Below are positions 6,324 through 14,138 of a stretch of DNA of 41,790 bases, piece by piece. The DNA lies in assembly GCA_016285075.1 (NCBI GenBank), contig JAEEQB010000045.1, forward strand, positions 1 to 41,790. Reading direction: 5' to 3'. Position 1 is the first letter of the stretch; the number at the start of each line of letters is the position of its first letter. The position numbers and the translations under genes were made by a program. This DNA is from Prevotella sp. (GTDB lineage Bacteria > Bacteroidota > Bacteroidia > Bacteroidales > Bacteroidaceae). The notes below the pieces were generated by a model, which saw nothing but the letters and a program-made list of their open reading frames with translations, ran no database searches and was not told the DNA's origin.

Positions 6324-7913
6324 ATGCGTGAAGAAATAGAAAGAAGACGAACGTTTGCGATTATCTCACACCCCGATGCCGGTAAGACCACGTTGACAGA
6401 GAAGTTCCTGCTCTTTGGTGGACAGATACAGGTGGCAGGGGCTGTGAAGAACAACAAGATCAAGAAGACCGCCACCAGCGACTGGATGGATATAGAGAAG
6501 CAGCGTGGTATATCCGTCAGCACCTCGGTGATGGAGTTTGACTATACACCCGAGGGAAAGGACATTGAATATAAAGTAAACATACTTGACACCCCTGGTC
6601 ACCAGGACTTTGCCGAGGACACGTTCCGTACGCTGACTGCTGTCGACTCAGCCATTATCGTGGTCGACGGTGCCAAGGGCGTAGAGACGCAGACGCGCAA
6701 GCTGATGACCGTCTGTCGCATGAGGAAGACGCCCGTCATCATCTTTATCAACAAGATGGACCGTGAAGGCCGTGACCCGTTTGACCTGCTTGATGAGCTG
6801 GAACAGGAACTGGAAATCAAGGTACGTCCGTTGAGCTGGCCTATCAATCAGGGTGCTAAGTTCAAGGGTGTGTACAATATCTACGAGCAGAAGCTTGATC
6901 TCTTCACCCCTGACAAGCAGCGGGTGACGGAGAAAGTCTGTGTGGAGGTCGGTTCCTCCGACCTCGACAACCATATCGGTGAGGCTGATGCCACGAAACT
7001 CCGTGAGGACCTGGAACTGGTTGAAGGCGTCTATCCTGAGTTCGATGTAGATACCTACCGTGAAGCAGAAGTGGCTCCCGTGTTTTTCGGTTCAGCCCTG
7101 AACAATTTCGGTGTGCAGGAACTGCTTAACTGTTTCGTGGAGATAGCCCCCAGCCCTCGTCCCACGAAAGCCGAGGAGCGCGATGTGCAGCCCGAGGAGC
7201 CCAAGTTCACTGGCTTCATCTTCAAGATTACTGCCAACATCGACCCCAACCACCGCTCCTGTATAGCCTTCTGCAAGGTGTGCAGCGGCCGTTTCCAGCG
7301 TAACCAGCCTTATCTGCATGTGCGTCAGGGCAAGACGCTCCGCTTCACTTCGCCCACTCAGTTCATGGCCCAGCGTAAGTCGACCATCGACGAGGCATGG
7401 CCTGGCGACATCGTAGGTCTGCCTGATACAGGTGGCATCTTCAAGATCGGTGATACGCTGACCGAGGGTGAGCAGCTTCATTTCCGTGGACTGCCTTCGT
7501 TCTCGCCAGAGCTGTTCAAGTATATCGAGAACGATGACCCCATGAAGTCCAAGCAGTTGCAGAAAGGTATTGACCAACTGATGGACGAGGGTGTGGCTCA
7601 GCTCTTTGTGAACCAGTTCAACAATCGCAAGATCATCGGTACTGTGGGTCAGCTGCAGTTCGAGGTTATCCAGTACCGCTTGGAGAACGAGTACAATGCC
7701 AAGTGCCGCTGGGAACCGGTCCACCTCTACAAGGCTTGCTGGGTAGAGAGCGACGACGAGCAGGAGCTGGAACAGTTCAAGAAACGCAAGTACCAGTACA
7801 TGGCCAAGGACAAGGAGGGACGCGATGTGTTCCTGGCCGATTCGGGCTATATGCTCTCCATGGCTCAGGAGGACTTCAAACACATACGCTTCCACTTCAC
7901 CAGTGAGTTCTAA
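6324..7913 (+). CDS. prfC: Peptide chain release factor 3
   Basis: RF3 is a translational GTPase that removes RF1 or RF2 from the ribosome after termination. It has 529 residues, the usual length. G1 is HPDAGKTTL, the switch region DIEKQRGISVSTS, G3 DTPGHQDFAEDT and G4 NKMD, followed by an EF-Tu-like domain 2 and the RF3-specific C-terminal domain. It starts 21 bp after rfbD stops and is probably the last gene of that transcript. Confidence 0.96.
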   Translation: MREEIERRRTFAIISHPDAGKTTLTEKFLLFGGQIQVAGAVKNNKIKKTATSDWMDIEKQRGISVSTSVMEFDYTPEGKDIEYKVNILDTPGHQDFAEDTFRTLTAVDSAIIVVDGAKGVETQTRKLMTVCRMRKTPVIIFINKMDREGRDPFDLLDELEQELEIKVRPLSWPINQGAKFKGVYNIYEQKLDLFTPDKQRVTEKVCVEVGSSDLDNHIGEADATKLREDLELVEGVYPEFDVDTYREAEVAPVFFGSALNNFGVQELLNCFVEIAPSPRPTKAEERDVQPEEPKFTGFIFKITANIDPNHRSCIAFCKVCSGRFQRNQPYLHVRQGKTLRFTSPTQFMAQRKSTIDEAWPGDIVGLPDTGGIFKIGDTLTEGEQLHFRGLPSFSPELFKYIENDDPMKSKQLQKGIDQLMDEGVAQLFVNQFNNRKIIGTVGQLQFEVIQYRLENEYNAKCRWEPVHLYKACWVESDDEQELEQFKKRKYQYMAKDKEGRDVFLADSGYMLSMAQEDFKHIRFHFTSEF

Positions 7914-7951
7914 CGGTTGAAAAACCGGAATCGGACGATGGCTCGCATATA

Positions 7952-8011
7952 TACGGGCGCCTGCTCCTACATATAAGGACAGGCGCCCGTATTGATGTGG
8001 GCGGGCGCCCG
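7952..8011 (+). terminator. GC-rich hairpin after prfC with a third self-pairing arm
   Basis: TACGGGCGCCTG (7952-7963) and CAGGCGCCCGTA (7980-7991) pair perfectly over 12 bp. A third segment around 8002-8011 contains the self-complementary CGGGCGCCCG, which could pair with either arm. No T tract follows, so it would not be a standard intrinsic terminator; it may protect the 3-prime end of the mRNA or help factor-dependent termination. Confidence 0.5.
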
Positions 8012-8025
8012 AATCCGAAGACCCC

Positions 8026-8198
8026 GTACTAAACTCCCTCTTCCCCAGTACTAAACTCCCTCTTCCCCCGCACCTTCATCCCTCTTCCATCACCCCTCTT
8101 CCCTCTTCCTTCTTCCCTCTTCCATCACCCCTCTTCCTTCTTCCTTCTTCCCTCTTTCCTCTTCCATCACCCCTCTTCCCTCTTCCCTCTTCCATCAT
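8026..8198. repeat. Pyrimidine-rich 22-bp and 7-bp tandem repeats
   Basis: Two 22-bp units (8026-8047, 8048-8069) differing at the last base are followed by 17 consecutive 7-bp units (8080-8198) in unbroken register. Units are CCCTCTT, CCTTCTT, TCCTCTT and CCATCAC/T. The plus strand is almost purely C and T after 8060, so the block could form triplex or slip during replication. It fills most of the 366-bp gap between prfC and tsaC; the rest is the GC hairpin and the tsaC promoter. Confidence 0.9.
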
Positions 8199-8262
8199 CC
8201 CGTTCGACAACACTTTTCTCCACTTTTCAGCTATAAAAGATACGACTTTCCAAATTATTTCG

Positions 8263-8270
8263 TACCTTTG
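8263..8270 (+). promoter_or_regulatory. -7 box of near-leaderless tsaC
   Basis: TACCTTTG ends 9 bp before the ATG at 8280, the same geometry as at the LysE gene (4175-4182). The following bases CAGACTGTT would hold the transcription start, so the leader is at most a few nucleotides. Confidence 0.7.
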
Positions 8271-8279
8271 CAGACTGTT

Positions 8280-8858
8280 ATGACAAGAGAAGAAGATATT
8301 CGTAGGGCCGTTGAGGTTCTGAGGAAGGGTGGGGTGATACTCTATCCTACTGATACTGTGTGGGGAATAGGTTGCGATGCCACCAACGAGGAGGCAGTGA
8401 AGCGGGTGTATGAGATCAAGCAGCGCGACGACTCCAAGGCGCTCATCTGTTTGGTCGATTCCGATGCCCGCCTGCAGCGCTATGTAAGGAACGTGCCCGA
8501 AGTGGCGTGGCAGCTCATCGACAGCATACAGGAAGGCGGCAAGCCTACCACGCTGGTACTCGACGGAGCCGTGAACCTGGCTGCCAACCTGATAGCTGAG
8601 GACGGTTCGATAGGCATACGCATCACCCAGGAGCCTTTCTCCAAAGAGCTGTGCTTCCGTTTCCAGAAGGCACTGGTCTCTACGTCGGCCAATATCAGCG
8701 GTCAGCCTGCTGCACAGAATTACCGTGACATCAGCCCCGAGTTACTGGAGGCTGTCGACTATGTATGTTGGAGCCGCCGTCAGGAGCATCAGCCCCATCA
8801 GCCCTCTTCCATCATCCGCCTGCGACAGGGTGGGGAAGTGGAGATTATCCGGAAATAA
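8280..8858 (+). CDS. tsaC: Threonylcarbamoyl-AMP synthase (Sua5/YciO/YrdC)
   Basis: Makes L-threonylcarbamoyl-AMP from threonine, bicarbonate and ATP for the t6A modification at position 37 of ANN-decoding tRNAs. It has 192 residues and a single YrdC domain: ILYPTDTVWGIGCDA near the N-terminus, the KQRDDSKAL loop, and the STSANISG motif. It lacks the C-terminal Sua5 domain. ATG 8280 is preferred over an in-frame TTG at 8268 because the latter lies inside the promoter box. YciO-like paralogues of less certain function are the alternative. Confidence 0.88.
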   Translation: MTREEDIRRAVEVLRKGGVILYPTDTVWGIGCDATNEEAVKRVYEIKQRDDSKALICLVDSDARLQRYVRNVPEVAWQLIDSIQEGGKPTTLVLDGAVNLAANLIAEDGSIGIRITQEPFSKELCFRFQKALVSTSANISGQPAAQNYRDISPELLEAVDYVCWSRRQEHQPHQPSSIIRLRQGGEVEIIRK

Positions 8859-8890
8859 CGGGACAGCGTGGCAATCCGTTAAACGTTGGG

Positions 8891-8912
8891 ATGGATGTCC
8901 GCATCCATTTTT
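8891..8912 (+). terminator. Intrinsic terminator of tsaC
   Basis: ATGGATG pairs with CATCCAT around a TCCG loop and is followed by five T (8908-8912). It lies 33 bp past the tsaC stop. Confidence 0.7.
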
Positions 8913-8934
8913 GATACTCTCTACAAATAGTCAT

Positions 8935-8985
8935 ATAAGGAAATGGGCAGGGTTGTGGTGCGCCACTCCCTGCCCATTTCCTTAT
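8935..8985. terminator. 18-bp perfect hairpin between convergent genes
   Basis: 8935-8952 and 8968-8985 are exact reverse complements (core GGAAATGGGCAGGG) with a 15-base loop. It lies between tsaC and the end of the GH2 gene and probably blocks transcripts from both sides. Confidence 0.7.
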
Positions 8986-9004
8986 GAGTAGATCCCTGCT
9001 GTTG

Positions 9005-10816
9005 CTACTTGTTCTTGTACCAGTCGCGCAATATGAAGAAGGCTTTCTTCTTCTCGCCCTTGTCGCTCACCAGCCCTTTCCTGTTGTAATAGTCCTGAAT
9101 GCCTGGCAGCACGCGGCGAGGGGAACGGAAATCCTTCAGAATCCAGGGTGTAGTGCCGCTGAGGCCTTCAATCTTGTCGATCATGGCCAGGTTTTCTTTG
9201 TAAAGGTTCTCCTGGAACTCCTCTGTCCATCGTTGGTTCTTCTCACCGTGCAGGCCATACCGGGCACCGCCACCGAACTCGCTGATGATGACAGGCTTGT
9301 TGTAAGGAATCTCCCAGCGCATCTTCGGCGCATCGTTCACGTCGCGATACCAGCCAATATACTGGTTGAAGCTCACCACGTCCACATACTGGTTCATGTT
9401 GTCGTTCAGTCGGTTCACATAGTTCGATGCCCCCGTCACCTCCATCGCCATCGAGATGAGCCGGGTAGAGTCGAGGCTGCGTGCAAGCTTTGCCAGGTTG
9501 CCTAAGAAGGCATCACGCTCGGCAGAGTGAGGCGTTTCGTTGGCAATGCTCCAGATGATGACGTTGGCGCGGTTGTGGTCGCGGCTGATCATGTCGGTAA
9601 GCTGCTGCCGTGCATTCTCGAGCGTCTTGGGGTTCTTCCACGCGATGGTCCAGTAGACGGGAATCTCCGACCACACCAGTATGCCCATCTTCTCGGCTTC
9701 GCGCACCATCTCCTCGTGGTGGGGATAGTGGGCCAACCGTACGAAGTTGCATCCCAGCTCCTTGGCCCATCCTAGCAGTGTGCGGGCATCGTCAGCACTG
9801 TTGGCCCTGCCACCGCCGCAGGGTTTCTCGTTGTGTATGGAGATACCCTTCAGGAAGATGGGTTTCCCGTTGAGCAGTATCTGCTTGTCACGGGTCTCGA
9901 TGGTGCGGAACCCTATCTCATCGGCATAGGTGGACGTGTTGAGCGACAGCTGCACCTTGTAGAGTTTGGGGTTCTCAGGCGTCCACAGCTGCAGCTTCTT
10001 GGCACTTACCTTGAGCGTGGTCTCGGCCGTTCCCTGGCCGTTAGTGGTGAGCTGCTGTACGAGTTTCAGCTCAGGAATGCTGACGGTGACCTTGTGTCCG
10101 GCCTCTTTCTTGTTCAGTCTGACAGAGAAATCAATTTGCCGCATCTTGGCTTTGTCTTCGCCTTTCTTCAGCTGCAGACTGTAGTCCTCCATATACACGG
10201 GAGTCACCTTGACCAGCTTCACGTCGCGTGTGATTCCCCCGTAGTTCCACCAGTCGAAGATCTGTGTGGGCACGTCCTCGGCATGGCGTTTGTTGTCAAC
10301 CTTAACTATCACCACGTTCTCGCCCTCGCGTAGCAGGCTCGTGATGTCGAAGTTGAACGGTGTGAAGCCTCCCACGTGGTGACCAGCCTTCTTGCCGTTC
10401 ACCCACACGTGGCAATCGTAGTTCACGGCCCCGAAGTAGAGCAGGGTGGAGCAGTCGTTCATGGGCGCTGCCTGGAAGCTCTTCTTGAACCACACCGTTC
10501 CTTCATAGAAGAACAGCCGTTCGTCTTGGGTGTTCCAGTCGGAGGGAATGGTCATGGTGGGCGACTTGTCGAAGTCGTACTCTATGAGGTCTTCCGGCTT
10601 CTGTGGCTTGGCATTGACGAAGAATCCCCATCGTGTTGGGTTCATGCGGTAGTCGTAATAGCCCTCCTCCTGTACATCGACAATGTAGTTCCAGTCGCCG
10701 TTCAGCGACATGCTCTCATAGGCTGACACATTCTGAATCAGTGGCAGCACCTTCTCCTGTGCCGAGGCTGTCAGCAGGCAACCCCATGCAATCATTGCAG
10801 TCAGAATTCTTTTCAT
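9005..10816 (-). CDS. Secreted GH2 glycosidase, probable beta-glucuronidase
   Basis: 603-residue retaining glycosidase of family GH2 with a signal peptide (MKRILTAMIAWGCLLTASAQ). Domain order is the N-terminal sugar-binding jelly roll (about 35-200), the immunoglobulin-like domain (205-305) and the TIM barrel (310-603). The acid/base is Glu427 (SIANETPH) and the nucleophile Glu513 (IISEFGGG). The C-terminal YYNRKGLV holds Asn578-x-Lys580, equivalent to the N-x-K pair (Asn566/Lys568 in E. coli UidA) that binds the carboxylate of glucuronic acid; most GH2 beta-galactosidases lack it. So I infer glucuronide hydrolysis, in the periplasm or outside, releasing glucuronic acid from plant or host polymers or conjugates. 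It is a single gene facing the Memo fusion gene. A longer upstream frame was discounted because ATG 10816 starts a clean signal peptide. Confidence 0.85.
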   Translation of the reverse strand: MKRILTAMIAWGCLLTASAQEKVLPLIQNVSAYESMSLNGDWNYIVDVQEEGYYDYRMNPTRWGFFVNAKPQKPEDLIEYDFDKSPTMTIPSDWNTQDERLFFYEGTVWFKKSFQAAPMNDCSTLLYFGAVNYDCHVWVNGKKAGHHVGGFTPFNFDITSLLREGENVVIVKVDNKRHAEDVPTQIFDWWNYGGITRDVKLVKVTPVYMEDYSLQLKKGEDKAKMRQIDFSVRLNKKEAGHKVTVSIPELKLVQQLTTNGQGTAETTLKVSAKKLQLWTPENPKLYKVQLSLNTSTYADEIGFRTIETRDKQILLNGKPIFLKGISIHNEKPCGGGRANSADDARTLLGWAKELGCNFVRLAHYPHHEEMVREAEKMGILVWSEIPVYWTIAWKNPKTLENARQQLTDMISRDHNRANVIIWSIANETPHSAERDAFLGNLAKLARSLDSTRLISMAMEVTGASNYVNRLNDNMNQYVDVVSFNQYIGWYRDVNDAPKMRWEIPYNKPVIISEFGGGARYGLHGEKNQRWTEEFQENLYKENLAMIDKIEGLSGTTPWILKDFRSPRRVLPGIQDYYNRKGLVSDKGEKKKAFFILRDWYKNK

Positions 10817-10934
10817 AGTCTCTCTTAGCTTGGAAATTTTCCGCGAATTTACAAAAAAAAACGTATATGCGCACCATGTTTGGGAAAAAAATATTATTTT
10901 TGTGGCATGAATTAGCCATTCATGTGGCATAACG

Positions 10935-12497
10935 ATGCAGATGATGGAGAAAACGGCAGTCACAGCAATGATCTTATCAACCATAATAACAGCAGTCATG
11001 ATGATGAATTCATGTAATGGTCAGCCCGTCCAGCCTGTGGTGCGCCCCGCCACCCAGGCAAATAGGTTCTATGAAGGCAACGCCCGGAGGCTCAGTCAGG
11101 AAGTAGACAGCCTCCTGAGGCTGCACAGCGGCAGTGCACACTTTGACAACGTAGCAGCGATTATTGTTCCTCATGCAGGTTACTACTTCTCGGGCCGTGT
11201 GGCAGCCTCGGCCTATATGTCGCTCAATCCCCGCACTCGCTATAAACGTATCTTCCTGCTGGGTCCCAGCCATCACGAGTGGTTCGACGGAGCATCGGTG
11301 AATACCGAGGCCGACTATTATGCCACTCCGTTGGGCAATGTGAAGGTTGACCGCGAGACAGCCAAGGCGCTGGTGGCAGACGATACGAGCGGCGACAGTC
11401 TGTTTGCCTATCGCCCCGAGGCCCACGACCGTGAGCACTGTCTGGAGGTGCAGCTGCCTTTCCTGCAGCGTTTCTTCGCTCTACGTTCGGAAGAGGTGCC
11501 TCCCATCGTTCCGATTGTCATTGCCACGAACGACTATCGAAAGCTGAAACGGATAGCCGAGAGGCTGAAACCCTATTTCTCTGATGGTCTTGCGTCGGGC
11601 GACGGTGCTCAAGGCGAGAACCTCTTCGTCATCAGCAGCGACTTCTCTCACTACCCCTCCTATGCCGATGCCTGTAAGGTGGATGCCAGGACGGGCAAGG
11701 CCGTGGAGAGCGGCGACGTGGAGCAGTTCATTGCCACCATCGAGGCCAATGCCCGCAGCGGTATTCGCAACCTGGCGACGAGTGCCTGCGGCGAGTTCGC
11801 CATAGTGACGCTGATGCTGATGCTCGACAGCCAGCATGAGGTGAAGCACCTGATGTACCAAAACTCCGGCGATATTGACGACCACGACCCTACGCGCGTG
11901 GTGGGTTATCACTCGTTTGCCATCCTCTACGGCGGAAAGGCTGCGGACAGGCAGGCTTTCTCGCTGACAGACGAGGAGAAACATGCACTGAAAGCCATTG
12001 CCCTTCAGAGCATCAGGGACAGCCTTGACGGGAAACGTATCCAGCGGCCTGTAGCCCGTTCCCAGTATCCGGTGCTCAGTTCCAAGTGCGGTGCCTTCGT
12101 GTCGCTTCACAAACATGGTCATCTCCGTGGTTGCATAGGCCATTTTGGCGAGGATATCCCCTTGGGCGAGGTCGTGGCCGAGATGGCTCGCGCTGCTGCT
12201 TTCGAAGATCCCCGCTTCGCTCCTGTACATCGACAGGAACTGGACGAAATCGATATCGAGATTTCTGTTCTCACTCCCATGCGTCGCATCCAGAGCCTCG
12301 ATGAGTTCCAGCTCCATCGTCATGGCATCTATATACGCAAAGGCTATCGCAGCGGCACTTTCCTGCCTCAGGTGGCTGATGAAGTGAATTGGACGAAGGA
12401 AGAGTTCGTTGCCCATTGCGCTCAGGACAAGGCCGGAATTGGCTGGGACGGATGGCGCGATGCCGAGCTGTATGTATATGAAGCCATCGTGTTCTGA
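10935..12497 (+). CDS. Memo-AMMECR1 fusion, predicted lipoprotein
   Basis: 520 residues joining the two non-radical parts of the AmmeMemoRadiSam system. Residues 40-335 are a Memo domain, a fold related to class III extradiol dioxygenases, with metal-site histidines in VPHAGY (79-82), GPSHH (110-114) and DFSHY (236-240) and a cysteine in ACGEF (285). Residues 340-520 are AMMECR1, with the hallmark LRGCIG (397-402). The N-terminus (MILSTIITAVMMMNSCNGQ) looks like a lipoprotein signal with Cys27, placing the protein outside the cytoplasm; the lipobox is weak. The radical SAM partner starts 7 bp after the stop. The role of the system is not settled; Memo proteins have been linked to radical and redox chemistry. 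Starts at 10935, 10941 or 10968 are all possible. Confidence 0.88.
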   Translation: MQMMEKTAVTAMILSTIITAVMMMNSCNGQPVQPVVRPATQANRFYEGNARRLSQEVDSLLRLHSGSAHFDNVAAIIVPHAGYYFSGRVAASAYMSLNPRTRYKRIFLLGPSHHEWFDGASVNTEADYYATPLGNVKVDRETAKALVADDTSGDSLFAYRPEAHDREHCLEVQLPFLQRFFALRSEEVPPIVPIVIATNDYRKLKRIAERLKPYFSDGLASGDGAQGENLFVISSDFSHYPSYADACKVDARTGKAVESGDVEQFIATIEANARSGIRNLATSACGEFAIVTLMLMLDSQHEVKHLMYQNSGDIDDHDPTRVVGYHSFAILYGGKAADRQAFSLTDEEKHALKAIALQSIRDSLDGKRIQRPVARSQYPVLSSKCGAFVSLHKHGHLRGCIGHFGEDIPLGEVVAEMARAAAFEDPRFAPVHRQELDEIDIEISVLTPMRRIQSLDEFQLHRHGIYIRKGYRSGTFLPQVADEVNWTKEEFVAHCAQDKAGIGWDGWRDAELYVYEAIVF

Positions 12498-12504
12498 CAG
12501 CGCC

Positions 12505-13389
12505 ATGACAGATGTTGCACAGCAGAAAGCCTGCAGATACTATGTGAAGCTGGACGGAGAAAAGGTTGAGTGCCAGCTCTGTCCGCATCATTGCCATATT
12601 GACGATGGCAAGACCGGTGTCTGCCGCAGCAGGCGTAATCAGGGTGGGGCGCTGGTCAGCGAAGTCTACGCTAAGCCCTGTGCTTTGGCCATTGACCCTG
12701 TTGAGAAAAAACCGCTCTATCACTTCCATCCTGGCACCCAGTGCCTGTCCATAGCCTGTACGGGCTGTAACTTCCGTTGCCAGAACTGCCAGAACCACGA
12801 CATCTCCCAGGTATACCCTTCCGAGGTCGACCACTATGACCTCACGCCCGAGGCCCTCGTAGCACTCTGCCAGAAGCACCGCTGCCCGGGTATCGCCTAT
12901 ACCTATACCGAGCCGCTCACCTATTTGGAATATGTCACCGACTGTGCGCGTATGGCTCACGAGGCCGGACTATGGAACATCCTCGTCACGGCGGGCTATG
13001 TCTGCCAGGAACCCTTGGCCGATCTGCTGCCTTATCTCGACGCTGCCAACATCGACCTGAAGTCCTTTAGCGACACCATCTACCAGCGTGTCAGCGGTGG
13101 TCATCTTCAACCCGTGCTCGACACCATTCTTGCCATGCGCAATGTTGGTGTGTGGATAGAGCTGACCAACCTCATCATCCCCACCGTGAACGACGACTTG
13201 CAGATGATTCGCAGCATGTGTCGTTGGATGGTAGAGAATGGTCTCGCAGAGGCACCTCTTCACTTCAGCCGTTTCTTTCCCCGCTACCGGATGCAGCATC
13301 TCCCACCGACCCCTCTCCATACATTGGAGGCCGCTCAGCGTGTGGCCAAGGAGGAAGGCATTGTCCATGTGTATCTGGGGAATGTGTAA
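12505..13389 (+). CDS. amrS: AmmeMemoRadiSam radical SAM enzyme (AmrS)
   Basis: Cytosolic radical SAM protein of 294 residues, related to pyruvate formate-lyase activases. The [4Fe-4S] motif is Cys88-x3-Cys92-x2-Cys95 within CTGCNFRCQNC. The AmrS-type N-terminal cysteine set (CQLCPHHCHIDDGKTGVC, residues 23-40) is complete and may bind a further cluster or metal. A frame 32 codons longer exists but lies inside the preceding gene; ATG 12505 fits the family start and the 7-bp spacing. Its product is unknown. Together with the fusion it forms the full three-domain system, probably on one transcript. Confidence 0.9.
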   Translation: MTDVAQQKACRYYVKLDGEKVECQLCPHHCHIDDGKTGVCRSRRNQGGALVSEVYAKPCALAIDPVEKKPLYHFHPGTQCLSIACTGCNFRCQNCQNHDISQVYPSEVDHYDLTPEALVALCQKHRCPGIAYTYTEPLTYLEYVTDCARMAHEAGLWNILVTAGYVCQEPLADLLPYLDAANIDLKSFSDTIYQRVSGGHLQPVLDTILAMRNVGVWIELTNLIIPTVNDDLQMIRSMCRWMVENGLAEAPLHFSRFFPRYRMQHLPPTPLHTLEAAQRVAKEEGIVHVYLGNV

Positions 13390-13456
13390 TGAGGCTTTCC
13401 AAGCACTGTTTGTAAGGTAAAGAATAGATGAACAGCTGGTATCAATAACCTGTAAT

Positions 13457-14071
13457 ATGGACAGACTCTCAACCAAGCAACGACACAAGAAGGCTGCGAT
13501 TCAGCAAGAGCAGAGCGATGCCTGTATCAGCTCTGCTGAGCGTGAGCAGGCTCGGCGATCGGCCAATATGGCTGCCATCCGGGGAAAGGATACGAAGCCC
13601 GAGATGATTGTGCGCCGTGGGTTGTGGAAACGGGGATTCCGATACAGACTGAACCACAAACGGCTGCCGGGACACCCCGACTTGGTCCTGAGGAAATACA
13701 GGACCTGTATCTTTGTTAACGGATGCTTCTGGCATGGGCATGGAGTGGTGTTGACTTCTGACCATGGACCACTGACCATCGAGAACTCTGCCTGTTGTAA
13801 GATCCCCAAGACCAACCGGGACTTCTGGGTGGCGAAGATCCGAAGGAACAAAGAACGGGACAAGGAAGAGAAAAAGAAACTGGCTGCTATGGGGTGGCAC
13901 ACCATTACGGTATGGGAATGCGAGCTGACGCCTCGAAGGCGTGAAGAAACCTTGGATTCTATAGCATTTACCTTGAACCGCATCTGGTTGCAGGATCACC
14001 GGACTGAAATCGTGTATGATCAGAAGCTGGAAGAAGAGAATGCGAACAGTCTGATAGCAGCAGAGGAATGA
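13457..14071 (+). CDS. vsr: Vsr-type mismatch endonuclease with in-frame insertions
   Basis: Very-short-patch repair endonuclease that nicks beside T:G mismatches left by deamination of 5-methylcytosine. Core motifs are intact: IRGKDTKPEM (41-50), the catalytic Asp in LPGHPDLV (Asp75), FVNGCFWHGH (87-95), PKTNRDFW (117-124) and VWECEL (152-157). At 204 residues it is about 50 longer than usual. Extra stretches are residues 12-37, splitting the normal MDRLSTKQRH-NMAAIRG start, and 97-112 after FWHGH, where three 7-bp units (13758-13778) lie. The second insert falls in the zinc-site loop and displaces the usual cysteine, though Cys113-Cys114 follow. No cytosine methylase is next to it. Activity is therefore uncertain. 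Confidence 0.85.
   Translation: MDRLSTKQRHKKAAIQQEQSDACISSAEREQARRSANMAAIRGKDTKPEMIVRRGLWKRGFRYRLNHKRLPGHPDLVLRKYRTCIFVNGCFWHGHGVVLTSDHGPLTIENSACCKIPKTNRDFWVAKIRRNKERDKEEKKKLAAMGWHTITVWECELTPRRREETLDSIAFTLNRIWLQDHRTEIVYDQKLEEENANSLIAAEE
13758..13778. repeat. Three 7-bp units inside vsr
   Basis: CTGACCA, TGGACCA and CTGACCA follow each other without gap. Being 21 bp, they keep the frame and add seven codons (SDHGPLT). A looser unit (TTGACTT) precedes them. Confidence 0.65.
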
Positions 14072-14091
14072 AGCCGATAACTGTAATGCCG

Positions 14092-14109
14092 ATGCCTGCT
14101 TGCAGGCAA
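14092..14109. repeat. Short palindrome after vsr
   Basis: TGCCTGCTTGCAGGCA is a near-perfect inverted repeat 20 bp after the vsr stop, without a T run. It could be a weak terminator or mRNA end structure. Confidence 0.4.
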
Positions 14110-14138
14110 TATAAAGAAATAAGCAACGATTCATAGGA

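Noticed and set aside
12409..12504. Earlier start of AmrS
   Set aside because: It overlaps the end of the Memo-AMMECR1 gene and adds nothing resembling the family.
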